64,000 nt of DNA from Aureibaculum algae (GTDB lineage: Bacteria > Bacteroidota > Bacteroidia > Flavobacteriales > Flavobacteriaceae). Under the pieces are notes generated by a model. The model did no database searches. It was not told the DNA's origin and saw nothing but the letters and a program-made list of their open reading frames with translations. Position numbers and translations under genes: made by a program. The stretch covers positions 1,502,501 through 1,566,500 of the forward strand of contig NZ_CP040749.1 of NCBI RefSeq assembly GCF_006065315.1, read 5' to 3'. Positions 18,256 through 28,966 of this stretch are shown here, piece by piece; the first letter of the stretch is position 1, and every line of letters begins with the position of its first letter.

Positions 18256-18627
18256 ATGAAAAATCCGAACGATAGTTTTTTAAAGGGCAGGCTAAGGAGT
18301 TTGAAATTTGCTTTAAGAGGGGCCTTTTTACTGATTACTACAGAACATAGCATAATGGTGCAGTTTTCTATTGCAGTATTAATAACCATTTTTGGATTTG
18401 TAATGCAAATTTCTGCTACGGAATGGATGTTTCAACTGTTGGCTATAGGAATGGTTTTAGTTGCGGAGTCCTTAAATACAGGAATTGAAAAGCTTTCAGA
18501 TTTTATACATCCAGACTATCATAAAAGGATAGGGTTTATAAAAGATATTTCTGCTGGAGCAGCAACCTTTGCTGCAATTATTGCCGTAATTATTGGTTTA
18601 ATAATTTATATTCCAAAGTTTTCTTAA
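18256..18627 (+). CDS. dgkA: Diacylglycerol/undecaprenol kinase family protein
   Basis: 123-aa inner-membrane kinase of the DgkA family with three TM helices (about residues 20-32, 38-65, 97-122). The family motif with catalytic Glu, AESLNTGIEKLSDF (about 74-87), is clear, as is the amphipathic ALRGAFLL start. It phosphorylates diacylglycerol or undecaprenol, recycling lipid carriers of envelope synthesis. It lies directly upstream of ftsK with 121 bp between. Confidence 0.9.
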   Translation: MKNPNDSFLKGRLRSLKFALRGAFLLITTEHSIMVQFSIAVLITIFGFVMQISATEWMFQLLAIGMVLVAESLNTGIEKLSDFIHPDYHKRIGFIKDISAGAATFAAIIAVIIGLIIYIPKFS

Positions 18628-18664
18628 ACTTTCGCAACAAAATTAATAACTCTATTATTTTGTG

Positions 18665-18672
18665 TACTTTTG
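18665..18672 (+). promoter_or_regulatory. Putative -7 box for ftsK
   Basis: TACTTTTG matches the Bacteroidota TAnnTTTG consensus, 76 bp before the ftsK ATG. No convincing -33 element was found. Confidence 0.4.
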
Positions 18673-18748
18673 TCGCTCAATTAGCTCAAGCAATTTTTGT
18701 TTAAGTTAATGTGCTTATAATCAAAGACTACAGACTATTTAACTACAA

Positions 18749-21151
18749 ATGGCAAAAAAGAAAAAGACTACAACTAAAACAGCATCAAAGACCAAGAAAA
18801 AAAACGGTATTGTTAGTTTTTTTAAGAGTAAACAAACACACCTTGTTTTTGGTATTTTCTTAGCACTTTTTGGTATCTTCTTATTAGTATCTTTTCTATC
18901 CTTTTTTAATACTTGGAAGGCAGATCAAAGTCAATTGCATTTGTTTTCTGATCGTTTGGCAGAGACCAAAAATTTATTAGGAAAGATAGGTGCAAATATT
19001 AGCCACTTTTTTATTTATAAAGGTTTTGGTATTTCCGCATTTATTATTCCTTTTTTAATGTTTTTCTCTGGGCTTTACATCTTATTCAATATTTCGTTTA
19101 AAGCTATGAGAACGGCATGGTTCTGGGGAGTAGTTTTTATGATTTGGTTGTCAGTAGCAGTAGGATTCTTTTTTCCGAAAAAGGCTTTGTTATCGGGTGT
19201 TATCGGTTTTGAACTTAATGACTATCTCATAGATTTTATTGGTAAAATTGGTATTTTCTTAATTTTACTTTTTACAGCCTTGGCTTATGTAATTTCTAAA
19301 TTTAAAGTAACACCAGAAAGTTTAAAGGCAAATCTTCCGAAAAGGATTACAAAAAATTCTAAAAGTGTTGGTATTGATGATATAACAGATGAAGGTTATA
19401 TCGCAGAAACGATTCCGGAAAAACCACTTTCAGAATTAGAATTAAAAGTAACTACAAAGAAAGCAGATCCTGTTCAAAAACAAGAACCTAAAATAGTGGT
19501 TAAGGAAGAGGTTAAAGTAACACCTAATAAGTTGGAAGTTACTCCAACGGTACATGAAGAGGTGAAGATTGAAGTTGAAAAAACATTCGAAGAAGATCAC
19601 CTTGTAGAAAGTCTTTCTAATAAATTAGTGGATGACTTTGGTGAGTTTGACCCGACTTTAGAACTTTCAGAATTTAAATTCCCAAGCTTAGACTTATTAA
19701 AGGACTACGGCAATGAGAATATAACCATTGACCAAGAAGAACTTGAGGCCAACAAGGACAAAATTGTAGAGACTTTAAATAATTATAAAATTGGTATAGC
19801 TAATATTAAAGCGACCATTGGACCGACAGTTACCTTATATGAAATTGTTCCAGAAGCCGGTGTAAGAATTTCTAAAATTAAAAATTTAGAAGATGACATT
19901 GCTTTGTCATTAGCCGCTTTGGGTATTCGTATTGTTGCACCAATTCCTGGTAAAGGAACGATTGGAATTGAGGTGCCAAATAAAAATTCGACTATTGTAT
20001 CGATGAAGTCGGTATTATCTACGCAGAAATTTCAAACTTCTAAGATGGAATTGCCGTTGGCATTAGGTAAAACAATTTCGAATGAAACTTTTGTAATTGA
20101 TTTAGCTAAAATGCCTCACTTGCTAATGGCGGGTGCTACAGGTCAAGGTAAATCAGTTGGTTTAAATGCGGTGTTAACTTCTTTACTTTATAAAAAGCAT
20201 CCTGCAGAAGTTAAGTTTGTATTGGTAGATCCCAAAAAAGTAGAATTGACCCTGTTTAATAAAATTGAGCGTCATTATTTAGCCAAATTACCAGACAGTG
20301 AAGATGCGATTATTACAGATACAACCAAAGTTATACACACATTGAATTCATTGTGTATTGAGATGGATAATCGCTACGATATGCTTAAGGATGCATATGT
20401 AAGAAATATCAAAGAATATAACGTAAAGTTTAAGACAAGAAAATTAAATCCCGAAAACGGACATGCATTCTTACCCTATATTGTATTAGTAATTGATGAG
20501 TTTGCAGATTTAATTATGACAGCAGGTAAGGAGGTTGAAACACCTATTGCTCGTTTGGCACAATTGGCAAGGGCAGTTGGTATTCATTTGATAGTGGCAA
20601 CGCAAAGACCATCAGTAAATGTTATTACAGGTATCATTAAGGCGAATTTCCCAGTTAGGGTAGCCTTTAGAGTAACTTCTAAAATAGATTCTAGAACTAT
20701 TTTAGATGCACAAGGAGCAGATCAATTGATTGGTAAAGGGGATATGTTAATCTCTACAGGTAATGAAGTTACAAGGTTGCAATGTGCTTTTGTCGATACC
20801 CCAGAAGTTGATAGAATAACTGATTTTATAGGCTCGCAAAGAGCATATGCAAGTGCACATCTATTACCAGAGTATATTGGTGAAGAAAGTGGCACAGGTA
20901 TTGATATAGACATGTCAGATAGAGATGAACTGTTTGAAGATGCGTGTCATGTTATCGTAAATGCACAACAAGGTTCAGCTTCATTATTACAAAGAAAATT
21001 GAAATTAGGTTACAATAGAGCGGGTCGGATTATAGATCAATTAGAGGCTGCAGGTATTGTAGGTAAATTTGAAGGAAGTAAGGCGAGACAAGTTTTAGTG
21101 GCTGATATTTTAGCCCTAGAGCAATTATTAAAGGACGAAAAAGGGCTATAG
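18749..21151 (+). CDS. ftsK: DNA translocase FtsK
   Basis: 800-aa protein that pumps DNA at the division septum and activates dimer resolution. A basic N-terminus (Lys/Thr-rich, 1-22) and four to five TM helices (about 30-185) are followed by an acidic linker (about 215-320) and the RecA-like motor, with Walker A GATGQGKS near residues 461-469 and Walker B VLVIDEFADLI near 585-596. The C-terminal winged-helix gamma domain (about 735-795, QGSASLLQRKLKLGYNRAGR) should read orienting sequences. The length is typical of Bacteroidota FtsK. Confidence 0.95.
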   Translation: MAKKKKTTTKTASKTKKKNGIVSFFKSKQTHLVFGIFLALFGIFLLVSFLSFFNTWKADQSQLHLFSDRLAETKNLLGKIGANISHFFIYKGFGISAFIIPFLMFFSGLYILFNISFKAMRTAWFWGVVFMIWLSVAVGFFFPKKALLSGVIGFELNDYLIDFIGKIGIFLILLFTALAYVISKFKVTPESLKANLPKRITKNSKSVGIDDITDEGYIAETIPEKPLSELELKVTTKKADPVQKQEPKIVVKEEVKVTPNKLEVTPTVHEEVKIEVEKTFEEDHLVESLSNKLVDDFGEFDPTLELSEFKFPSLDLLKDYGNENITIDQEELEANKDKIVETLNNYKIGIANIKATIGPTVTLYEIVPEAGVRISKIKNLEDDIALSLAALGIRIVAPIPGKGTIGIEVPNKNSTIVSMKSVLSTQKFQTSKMELPLALGKTISNETFVIDLAKMPHLLMAGATGQGKSVGLNAVLTSLLYKKHPAEVKFVLVDPKKVELTLFNKIERHYLAKLPDSEDAIITDTTKVIHTLNSLCIEMDNRYDMLKDAYVRNIKEYNVKFKTRKLNPENGHAFLPYIVLVIDEFADLIMTAGKEVETPIARLAQLARAVGIHLIVATQRPSVNVITGIIKANFPVRVAFRVTSKIDSRTILDAQGADQLIGKGDMLISTGNEVTRLQCAFVDTPEVDRITDFIGSQRAYASAHLLPEYIGEESGTGIDIDMSDRDELFEDACHVIVNAQQGSASLLQRKLKLGYNRAGRIIDQLEAAGIVGKFEGSKARQVLVADILALEQLLKDEKGL

Positions 21152-21188
21152 GCCGTAAAAAAAGATTTAAATAGATAAGATTATAAAA

Positions 21189-21830
21189 ATGAGAAAGATA
21201 ATTACTACCGTTATATTAATTCTTAGTATTTCATTTGCATATGCACAAGATGATGCAAAAGCAAAAAAGTTATTAGATGATGTTTCTAATAAAATAAGTA
21301 AATATGAAAATATTTATGTTCAGTTTAAGTATAACTTAGACAATACAAAGGAAAAGGTACATCAAGAAACAAGAGGTGATGTAACTATGAAGGGAGATTT
21401 GTATAATGTTAATTTTTTAGGTACTAATCAGTTTTTTGATGGTAAAAAAACCTACACTATTATTACAGAAGATGAAGAGGTAAACATTTCTGATGCAGAA
21501 GATAATGAAGAAGGCACCATTACACCTTCAAAATTTTTTACATTCTATAAAAAGGGATTCAATTACAAGTGGGACGTCATTGAAGACATAAGTGGAAGAA
21601 AAATACAGTATATAAAATTGATACCGATTGATAGTAATTCTGATATAAAACATATCTTATTAGGTGTTGATATTAATACAAATCATATTTATAAATTGAT
21701 TGAAACAGGTAATAACGGAACGGTTACTACGCTAACCGTTTCTGAATTTAAAACGGATCAAGCAATATCAAAAACACTTTTTACTTTTGATAAATCTAAA
21801 TATGAAAATTACATTATAAATGATCTATAA
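21189..21830 (+). CDS. LolA-like outer-membrane lipoprotein carrier protein
   Basis: 213-aa exported protein (signal peptide to about residue 20, FAYAQ). The mature chain matches the LolA fold: an early helix with AKKLLDDVSNKISKYENIY, beta strands, then FKTDQAISKTLFTFD at the end. LolA carries lipoproteins through the periplasm to the outer membrane. It follows ftsK after 37 bp, an arrangement also common elsewhere (ftsK-lolA), so the two are probably co-transcribed. Confidence 0.85.
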   Translation: MRKIITTVILILSISFAYAQDDAKAKKLLDDVSNKISKYENIYVQFKYNLDNTKEKVHQETRGDVTMKGDLYNVNFLGTNQFFDGKKTYTIITEDEEVNISDAEDNEEGTITPSKFFTFYKKGFNYKWDVIEDISGRKIQYIKLIPIDSNSDIKHILLGVDINTNHIYKLIETGNNGTVTTLTVSEFKTDQAISKTLFTFDKSKYENYIINDL

Positions 21831-21950
21831 GCTTATTTAGTAACTAGATTGAATTGAAATTTTTCATTGCTTATAGTTCGTAATAAATTAGAATTCATAT
21901 AAGTTTATAAGTACGCTAATGTTTCGACTGTCTTATTCCAAATTAAGCTT

Positions 21951-21958
21951 TACTTTTG
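21951..21958 (+). promoter_or_regulatory. Putative -7 box for lptF
   Basis: TACTTTTG (TAnnTTTG type) lies 22 bp before the GTG start of the LptF/G gene, in a 149-bp gap after lolA. The -33 element is not clear. Confidence 0.4.
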
Positions 21959-21979
21959 TAATTCAGTAAAACATTTTAT

Positions 21980-23425
21980 GTGAAAATCTTAAACAGATAC
22001 ATACTAAAAAGTTTTTTAGTACCTTTTTTAGCAACCTTTTTTATTATACTGTTTGTACTTGTAATGCAAGTACTTTGGTTACAGTTCGATAAAATTGCTG
22101 GAAAAGGTATTGGTGTTGGGCATATTATGCAGTTTTTAGGGTATATAGCTCAAATGCAGATTCCATTGGCATTACCCATTGCAATTTTACTTTCTTCAAT
22201 TATGGCTTTAGGGTCACTTGCAGAAAATTATGAATTTGCAGCAGTTAAATCTGCTGGTATTTCATTGCAACGTTTTATTAGACCTCTTGTAATTTTAATG
22301 GTATTATTAAGTGGTTTAAATTTTTTATTTTTAAACTATGCCTTTCCAAGGGCAGCATTCAAATTTAAAAATATGCTATCCGATTTGAAAAAAACGGAAC
22401 CGGCATTAGCCTTAATACCAGGTACTTTTAATGATGAAATACCAGGATATAGTATTAAGTTTGATGAAAAATATGGTAAAAATGATAACCTCCTAAAAAA
22501 TGTTCTCATTTATACTGATTTAGATCAGAATCAGCCCAACGTAAAAATAATTACGGCAGAAACTGGAGAAATTACAACGGAGAAAGGAAGTAAGTATATG
22601 ACGCTTATTTTAAAAAATGGAAATCGATACGAAGAATTACCAGAAAAGAAGCGAGATTATAAAAATGGGGCAACATTACCAGGTACCAAAACAACTTTTA
22701 CCGAAGCTCTGATTAATATTGATATAGAGGACATGAGCAATGTTGACTCTAAAGATTATAAACAAGATAGGGAAATGTTGAGTTTAAAACAGCTCAATTA
22801 TTATTCTGACTCATTGAAAGTACCCTATGATGATTATATAGCCTCTAAAGCAAAAATATTTTTGGTTAGAGCTGGTATTAAAAGTAAAGATAAAGACACC
22901 ACTGATTTTTCAAAAATAAATGAAAATATTTTAGAAAATTTTGATGATGAAGGTAAAGGTCAGGTATTAAATAATGCTGTTGAACTTTCTAAAAACACAT
23001 TAGATGATATTGAAGGATTTAATTCTGTATTAAAAAACAAACGTAAATTTTTAAATGTCTATGATACTGAATATCATAGAAGATTGGCATTTTCTTTCGC
23101 TTGTTTAGTGTTATTTTTTATTGGAGCTCCTTTAGGTTCAATTATCCGAAAAGGAGGATTTGGGTTTCCAATGATAATGGCTATTTTAATATTTGTTATT
23201 TATTTCTTTATTTCTACGTTAGGTAGAAATATGGCGTGGGCCAGTACGGTAACAGCTCCATTAGGCGGTTGGATGGCTACAATTATTTTATTACCATTTG
23301 GTATTTTCTTGATGATAAGAGCTACCAAAGAAAAAGGTATCATTAATTTAGATACATTTTTAAACCCAATTACCAAATTTTTTAAAAACCTCTTTAATAA
23401 TAAAGATAAAAAAGTAATTAAGTGA
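21980..23425 (+). CDS. lptF: LptF/LptG family permease (YjgP/YjgQ)
   Basis: 481-aa inner-membrane component of the LPS export complex. TMs lie at about residues 13-35, 55-78, 98-118 and, after a long periplasmic region (about 120-360), 368-388, 396-415 and 425-445. This is the YjgP/YjgQ layout. The start is GTG at 21980 (the ATG just upstream is out of frame). Its TGA overlaps the ribB ATG by one base. The assignment to LptF rather than LptG is not certain. Confidence 0.87.
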   Translation: MKILNRYILKSFLVPFLATFFIILFVLVMQVLWLQFDKIAGKGIGVGHIMQFLGYIAQMQIPLALPIAILLSSIMALGSLAENYEFAAVKSAGISLQRFIRPLVILMVLLSGLNFLFLNYAFPRAAFKFKNMLSDLKKTEPALALIPGTFNDEIPGYSIKFDEKYGKNDNLLKNVLIYTDLDQNQPNVKIITAETGEITTEKGSKYMTLILKNGNRYEELPEKKRDYKNGATLPGTKTTFTEALINIDIEDMSNVDSKDYKQDREMLSLKQLNYYSDSLKVPYDDYIASKAKIFLVRAGIKSKDKDTTDFSKINENILENFDDEGKGQVLNNAVELSKNTLDDIEGFNSVLKNKRKFLNVYDTEYHRRLAFSFACLVLFFIGAPLGSIIRKGGFGFPMIMAILIFVIYFFISTLGRNMAWASTVTAPLGGWMATIILLPFGIFLMIRATKEKGIINLDTFLNPITKFFKNLFNNKDKKVIK

Positions 23426-24570
23426 TGATTTCAACACAAGAAAATAAAGTAGAATTGAATTCCATAAAGGAAGCAATTGCTGATATTAAAAAAGGAAAGG
23501 TAATAATCGTAGTAGATGATGAAGATCGTGAAAATGAAGGAGATTTTGTTGCGGCTGCAGAATTGGTAACGCCCGAAATGATAAACTTTATGGCAACTGA
23601 AGGTCGTGGATTAATTTGTGCACCAATTGTAGGAAGTAGATGTGATGAATTAGGTTTAAACATGATGGTTCAAGACAATACGGTTTTACATCAAACCCAA
23701 TTTACTGTATCAGTCGACTTAATCGGAAATGGCTGTACCACAGGTATTTCAGTCCATGATAGAGCAAAAACAATCAAGGCATTGGTTGATGACAATACAA
23801 AACCACACGATCTAGGAAGACCAGGTCATGTTTTTCCTTTAAAAGCAAAAAATGGAGGAGTCTTAAGGAGAACAGGGCATACAGAAGCTGCTGTGGATTT
23901 GGCAAGGTTAGCAGGTTTGAAACCGGCCGGAATCCTTGTTGAAATTTTAAATGAAGACGGGTCAATGGCAAGGTTACCTCAACTATTGAAATTTGCTAAG
24001 AAATTTGATTTAAAAATTATTTCAATTGAAGATTTAGTTGCCTATAGAATGCTTCACGATTCTTTAATAGAAAAAGTAGAAGATTTTCCTTTAAAAACAC
24101 GCTTTGGAGAATTCAGACTTAGAGCTTATAAACAAACTACAAATAGTCAGGTGCATTTGGCATTAACGAAAGGAAATTGGGATGAAAATGAGCCTGTTTT
24201 GGTTCGTGTAAACTCAACATTAATTAATAATGATATTATTAGATTATTAACGAGTAAGCCAGATGATATGTTTAGTCGCATGTTTAAAATGATTAATGAT
24301 GAAGGTAAAGGGGCAATTGTTTTTATTAACCAAGAAAATCAATCTTTTAACCTATTAAATAGACTAAACTTAATAAAAGATTTACAAGAAGACAATACAA
24401 CCAAAGTACCAAAAATAAATCCTGATACAAAAGATTTTGGTATTGGAGCACAGATTCTTCATGATATAGGTATTTCTAAATTAAGAATTATTTCTAATAA
24501 TGATCAAATTAAAAAACGTGTAGGAATTATTGGTTATGGTTTAGAAATTGTTGAAAATGTAGGGTATTAA
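23425..24570 (+). CDS. ribB: 3,4-dihydroxy-2-butanone-4-phosphate synthase with degenerate GTP cyclohydrolase II domain
   Basis: 381 aa. Residues about 8-210 are a RibB domain ([37 protein letters not shown]) making DHBP for riboflavin. The C-terminal part (about 215-381) aligns in layout with GTP cyclohydrolase II, but the zinc-binding cysteines are gone: the usual RVHSECLTGD region reads [10 protein letters not shown], with no CxC after it. That domain is therefore probably inactive or structural, and a separate ribA would be needed. The start is the ATG at 23425; a GTG one codon earlier is less likely. Confidence 0.88.
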   Translation: MISTQENKVELNSIKEAIADIKKGKVIIVVDDEDRENEGDFVAAAELVTPEMINFMATEGRGLICAPIVGSRCDELGLNMMVQDNTVLHQTQFTVSVDLIGNGCTTGISVHDRAKTIKALVDDNTKPHDLGRPGHVFPLKAKNGGVLRRTGHTEAAVDLARLAGLKPAGILVEILNEDGSMARLPQLLKFAKKFDLKIISIEDLVAYRMLHDSLIEKVEDFPLKTRFGEFRLRAYKQTTNSQVHLALTKGNWDENEPVLVRVNSTLINNDIIRLLTSKPDDMFSRMFKMINDEGKGAIVFINQENQSFNLLNRLNLIKDLQEDNTTKVPKINPDTKDFGIGAQILHDIGISKLRIISNNDQIKKRVGIIGYGLEIVENVGY

Positions 24571-24586
24571 TTTGTACTTCTGATCT

Positions 24587-25630
24587 ATGAATTTCTTGCG
24601 AAAATTATTATATCCTTTTTCTTTATTATATGGGGAGATTACATCCGCAAGAAATATTTTTTATGATAAAGGAATTCTAAAATCAACACAGTTTGATATT
24701 CCGACTATTGTAGTTGGAAATTTAAGTGTAGGAGGAACTGGAAAAACACCGCAAGTTGAATATTTAGTTAGACTATTACAAGATAAGTACAAGGTTGCTA
24801 TCTTAAGTAGAGGGTATAAAAGAAGTACTAAAGGATTTATTATTGCTAGTCCAAAAAGTACCGCATCTGAAATTGGAGACGAGCCGCTACAGTATTATAA
24901 GAAATTCTCGAAGGTCATTGTTGCAGTTGATGCAGATAGAGTGAACGGTATTCATCAATTAACTCAATTAGTAGATAACCCTGAGGTTATTTTATTAGAT
25001 GATGCTTTTCAGCACAGAAAAGTAGAAGCTGGTCTCAATGTTTTACTAACTCCATATAACGATTTGTATGTTGATGATAAAATGTTACCCACAGGTAATC
25101 TAAGAGAAAAGGTGAGTGGGGCGGAACGTGCAAAATTGATTGTGGTTACCAAATGTCCCTCTGAATTAAATGAAAAGGAACAATTCGAAATCACTAAAAA
25201 ATTAAAAGCAGAGGTTCATCAAACGGTTTTTTTTTCTAGGATTAAATATAGCGAGACTATCATTTCAAAAACGGCTACAATTACTTTAGATACTTTATCT
25301 TTGTACAAGGTGTTATTAGTTACGGGGATTGCGAAAACGGAACTGTTACTTGATTTTTTGAATTATAAAAAGGTTAATGTTCAGCACTTAAGGTTTGCCG
25401 ATCATTACAATTTTACCGAGAAGGATATTGAAAAAATAAGCACTACGTTTGAAGGTATTCAATCGGATAAGAAAATAATTTTAACTACTGAAAAAGATTA
25501 TGTCAGGAGCTTTATAGACTCCAAATTTGAGGTGTATTACTTACCCATTGAAACCAGTTTTATAGAGCATCAAGGAGATTTTAATAGGATTATTACAGAT
25601 TATGTGGAACAAAGTACAAGAAACAGTTAG
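24587..25630 (+). CDS. lpxK: Tetraacyldisaccharide 4'-kinase
   Basis: 347-aa lipid A biosynthesis kinase that phosphorylates the 4'-position of the disaccharide precursor at the inner membrane. It has a hydrophobic N-terminus, Walker A VGGTGKTP (residues 48-55), SRGYKR (about 76-81), [11 protein letters not shown] (about 130-140) and TEKDYVR near the end (about 302-308), all LpxK signatures. It overlaps the following phosphorylase gene by 29 bp. Confidence 0.93.
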   Translation: MNFLRKLLYPFSLLYGEITSARNIFYDKGILKSTQFDIPTIVVGNLSVGGTGKTPQVEYLVRLLQDKYKVAILSRGYKRSTKGFIIASPKSTASEIGDEPLQYYKKFSKVIVAVDADRVNGIHQLTQLVDNPEVILLDDAFQHRKVEAGLNVLLTPYNDLYVDDKMLPTGNLREKVSGAERAKLIVVTKCPSELNEKEQFEITKKLKAEVHQTVFFSRIKYSETIISKTATITLDTLSLYKVLLVTGIAKTELLLDFLNYKKVNVQHLRFADHYNFTEKDIEKISTTFEGIQSDKKIILTTEKDYVRSFIDSKFEVYYLPIETSFIEHQGDFNRIITDYVEQSTRNS

Positions 25631-26414
25631 CTTTTTAAAGGAAAAAGGATTTTTAAATGCAGATTTCGGAATTGTTTTAGGTTCGGGATTGGGAGGTTTG
25701 GTTGATAGTATATCTGTTGAACAAAAACTGTCCTATTCAGAAATCCCTCATTTTTCTAGATCCACAACACCTGGACACTCCGGGTTTTTAATTTATGGAA
25801 CTTTGTCAGGTAAGAAGGTGATTGCCATGCAAGGAAGATTTCATTATTATGAAGGTTGGTCTATGCAAGAGGTCGTTTTTCCAATTCGAGTATTGAAGTA
25901 TTTGGGTATTGAAAATTTAATACTTTCAAATGCCTCTGGAGGTGTGAACTCCAATTATAAAGTAGGTGATATTATGATTATTAAAGATCATATAAATATG
26001 ATGCCAGAGCATCCCTTACGAGGACAGAATGATGATCGTTTCGGTCAACGCTTTGTAGATATGCACGAAGCTTATAGTTTAAAAATGATAGCGAAGCTTA
26101 AAGAGGTTGCTTCAAAAGAAGATATCTCCTTACAAGAAGGTGTTTATTTGGGATTACAAGGGCCAACCTTTGAAACACCTGCAGAATATAAAATGGTGAA
26201 ATTAATGGGAGCTGATGCTGTTGGAATGAGCACCGTACCTGAAGTAATTGTTGCCAAACATATGGGGATGAATTGCCTTGGTGTTTCTATTGTAACTGAT
26301 TTAGGAGTAGAAGGTCAGGTAGTTGCCGTTTCTCATGAAGAAGTTCAGGATGTGGCTAAAAAAGCTGGAAAAACCCTTAGTTTATTGGTAGAGAAGTTTG
26401 TAGGCCTAAATTAA
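25602..26414 (+). CDS. Purine nucleoside phosphorylase
   Basis: 270-aa enzyme of the trimeric PNP/MTAP family cleaving inosine or guanosine with phosphate in purine salvage. Signatures: GIVLGSGLGGLVD (about residues 23-35), the PGHSG motif, QGRFHYYEG (about 82-90), SNASGGVN, and GPTFETPAEYKM (about 186-197) with the substrate Asn in VSIVTDLG. The start ATG lies inside the lpxK 3' end (29-bp overlap), so translation is coupled. Confidence 0.93.
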   Translation: MWNKVQETVSFLKEKGFLNADFGIVLGSGLGGLVDSISVEQKLSYSEIPHFSRSTTPGHSGFLIYGTLSGKKVIAMQGRFHYYEGWSMQEVVFPIRVLKYLGIENLILSNASGGVNSNYKVGDIMIIKDHINMMPEHPLRGQNDDRFGQRFVDMHEAYSLKMIAKLKEVASKEDISLQEGVYLGLQGPTFETPAEYKMVKLMGADAVGMSTVPEVIVAKHMGMNCLGVSIVTDLGVEGQVVAVSHEEVQDVAKKAGKTLSLLVEKFVGLN

Positions 26415-26479
26415 AAGTTAAGCCTACACTTTTGAAGTACAAAAAAGAGTATAATTTTAGCTCTAACAGCATTAATGGT

Positions 26480-28069
26480 TTATTCAGGCAACAACACCTT
26501 ACCACTTAATTCAACGGCAAGTTTTCCATGATCCCTAACCAATTTTCCATTAACCAACACTTGGTCAAAACCTGTTGCTAATTGATGTGGATTCACATAG
26601 TCCGCTGGTGCTTTTATGTTTTTTGGATCAAAAATGAGAATGTCTGCTTTGTTGCCAATGGTAAGGGTTCCACGTTTTTTTAGTTGTAGAATTTCAGCAG
26701 CATATGAAGTCATTTTACGTACAGCTTCTTCTAAATTTAAGATACTATCTTTTACCACATAGGTCTCAATAATTTTGGCAAATGTACCATGACCACGAGG
26801 GTGATGACCTGTTTTACTACCATCAGAACAGATTCCAATAATCGGGTCTTTTAAAAAGGTTTCTTGTAATTCTTTATTCATTACAAAATAAGCCCCAGAG
26901 GAACCTTGTGGACCTAAATCGTCAATTAAAAACTGTTCAAAAGGTTTGTTTTTTGAAGCAGCTGCCTCTGCTAATGTTTTTCCGGTATAAGGAGCAGAAC
27001 CTAATAAGGTTGCTTCTGGTCCATTTCGTAGATTCACTTTGTTTCTAATAAAATCTTCTAATTCTTTTCTCCTGTTTTTCTTAGCTATTGCAAATTGTTG
27101 AGGTGTTTTAGACCAATCGGGGAAAACAATGGAAATACCTGTATAACTTGCCATATATGGATACATATCGGCTGTTATTTGAATTCCAGACTTTCTGATT
27201 TTTTTGATGGTATCTAAAATTTCATTGGCTCTTTCTTGTCCTTTACCGTAAACCGATTTTAAATGAGAAATATGAACACGTGCATTTGATCCTTGTCGGC
27301 TCAATTCTTTAATAGATTCTATGACTGCATCATCATCTTCATTACGCATATGGCTCATTACCATTTTGTTTTGCTCACCTGCTATTGCTGCCAAGGCTAC
27401 TAATTCACTTTCTTCAGCGTATAAACCTGGTGCATATTCTAGTCCCGTTGACAAACCAAAAGTATATTTTAAACGCTCCTTTAATAATGATTTTAATTTT
27501 TCCAATTGAACCTCATTAATTTTAGATTTGACACCAATGCCTGCTAAATTTCGCAAGGTGCCATGCCCCACAAATTCAATAATATTTACGCCTAAATTTT
27601 GCTCATTAACGTTGTCTAAATACCCTTTTAAATCTTTACTATTAGTACTAGAACCATCTTGACCCAATACAATACTGGTAACACCCATGGCTAAAAAATT
27701 CTCAAAATCAGGAGTACTTAAAGGGTTTCCATGAGCGTGTAGATCTATAAACCCCGGACTCACAGTTTTGCCTTTTGCATCAATTGTTTTGCCAATTTTT
27801 AACTCAGGGTTGGTCAAATTACCGATGTAAACAATACTATCACCATTTATATAAATAGTTGATGTATAAGCTGGTTTACCTGATCCGTCGATTATAGTGC
27901 CATTAATGATAGCAACATCAACAGCATTAATGTTAGGTTGAACAACAGTTTCTTGTCTTTCGATTTGTGACTCTTTTTCGCTTTTTATTTTTTCATTCTT
28001 ACATGACGTAACGGTTATGAATAGTAGGATAAAAGCTAAAAGGAAATATTTAGATGAGGAAGTTTTCAT
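26480..28069 (-). CDS. D-aminoacylase-like amidohydrolase lipoprotein
   Basis: 529-aa envelope lipoprotein (lipobox C23). It belongs to the N-acyl-D-amino-acid deacylase branch of the amidohydrolases. The first metal motif HxH is present (PGFIDLHAHG, about residue 108), then MSHMRNEDDD (about 240), ARVHISHLKSVYGKG (about 257-271) and ICSDGSKTG (about 415) give the remaining ligands. It would hydrolyse N-acyl or peptide bonds next to D-amino acids. It is the last gene of the five-gene minus operon starting at 33771. Confidence 0.85.
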   Translation of the reverse strand: MKTSSSKYFLLAFILLFITVTSCKNEKIKSEKESQIERQETVVQPNINAVDVAIINGTIIDGSGKPAYTSTIYINGDSIVYIGNLTNPELKIGKTIDAKGKTVSPGFIDLHAHGNPLSTPDFENFLAMGVTSIVLGQDGSSTNSKDLKGYLDNVNEQNLGVNIIEFVGHGTLRNLAGIGVKSKINEVQLEKLKSLLKERLKYTFGLSTGLEYAPGLYAEESELVALAAIAGEQNKMVMSHMRNEDDDAVIESIKELSRQGSNARVHISHLKSVYGKGQERANEILDTIKKIRKSGIQITADMYPYMASYTGISIVFPDWSKTPQQFAIAKKNRRKELEDFIRNKVNLRNGPEATLLGSAPYTGKTLAEAAASKNKPFEQFLIDDLGPQGSSGAYFVMNKELQETFLKDPIIGICSDGSKTGHHPRGHGTFAKIIETYVVKDSILNLEEAVRKMTSYAAEILQLKKRGTLTIGNKADILIFDPKNIKAPADYVNPHQLATGFDQVLVNGKLVRDHGKLAVELSGKVLLPE

Positions 28070-28175
28070 TGATTGTTTAAATTAAATTGTTTATTACCTA
28101 ATATGATATGTACGTCACCCTGAAACGAGTGCTGCATGACGTCTTTATTTATTATTGCTATAACAAGCAATTAGA

Positions 28176-28946
28176 TTATTTAATAATTTTTAATGCCCAT
28201 TGATCTTGAGCTTTTAATAAATTTCTTAGTGCATGTTTTAAAATCCATTTTCTTTCTTTAGTAGGATTCACATTCCATTTTTCTATTAAATTTCTTCCAA
28301 TTTCAGGATTGTCTTTTAAGATATCATTTATACAATTGGCAACCGATTTTTGAACATATTTGGAAGGGTCATTTTTTAAATTATTCAAGATGGGGATAAT
28401 AGGTGTTGGATTTTCTATAAATACATCCAATTTTTTTGCCCATGGTAATCTTGGCCTCACACCTTCACTAGACAATCTTCTAATATGTTTATTTTGATGT
28501 TGTGACCATGTTGTTAACATGGCTAATGTTTTTTTTGTATCGTTTACTAAATAAGGACGAATAGCATATTCTCCTGTATTTCTTTTAGTAATTTCAGCTA
28601 TGGCGTTCATGGAAATATCAAAATGTCCCATGCCGTATTTTTCAACATATTTGGCAATAGGCATAATCCAATAATAATTGGTAAACATACCTGTCTCTTT
28701 CTCGTTTTCTGGACCTAAAATGGCCACAAGTATTTTTATGTTTTCGGGTATTGAATTCCCTAAATGCATATGGAAGGTGTCAGCAATGAGCTCAACACGG
28801 TCTTTTAATTCCAAAGCATCAATTTTACCGACAACAGTACTAACAAATTGGTCTCTCGGAAAATTAGAATCTTCGCCAAGGATTTTATCTGAAAGCATTT
28901 CTGCAAGTTCCTGATCAAACCAATATTTTAACTTTTTGAATGCCAT
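28176..28946 (-). CDS. AlkD-like DNA alkylation repair / HEAT-repeat protein
   Basis: 256-aa all-helical protein resembling the DNA alkylation repair (AlkC/AlkD) fold of HEAT-like repeats: WSQHQNKHIRRLSSEGVRPRLPW near residues 155-175 and NNLKNDPSKYVQKSVANCINDILKDNPE (given as a region, about 190-220). These proteins remove alkylated bases such as 3-methyladenine and 7-methylguanine. Its presence inside a hydrolase operon (20 bp downstream of the acylase) is unusual; no mechanistic link is seen. Confidence 0.82.
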   Translation of the reverse strand: MAFKKLKYWFDQELAEMLSDKILGEDSNFPRDQFVSTVVGKIDALELKDRVELIADTFHMHLGNSIPENIKILVAILGPENEKETGMFTNYYWIMPIAKYVEKYGMGHFDISMNAIAEITKRNTGEYAIRPYLVNDTKKTLAMLTTWSQHQNKHIRRLSSEGVRPRLPWAKKLDVFIENPTPIIPILNNLKNDPSKYVQKSVANCINDILKDNPEIGRNLIEKWNVNPTKERKWILKHALRNLLKAQDQWALKIIK

Positions 28947-28966
28947 TTATTATTAAAAGGTATTAC

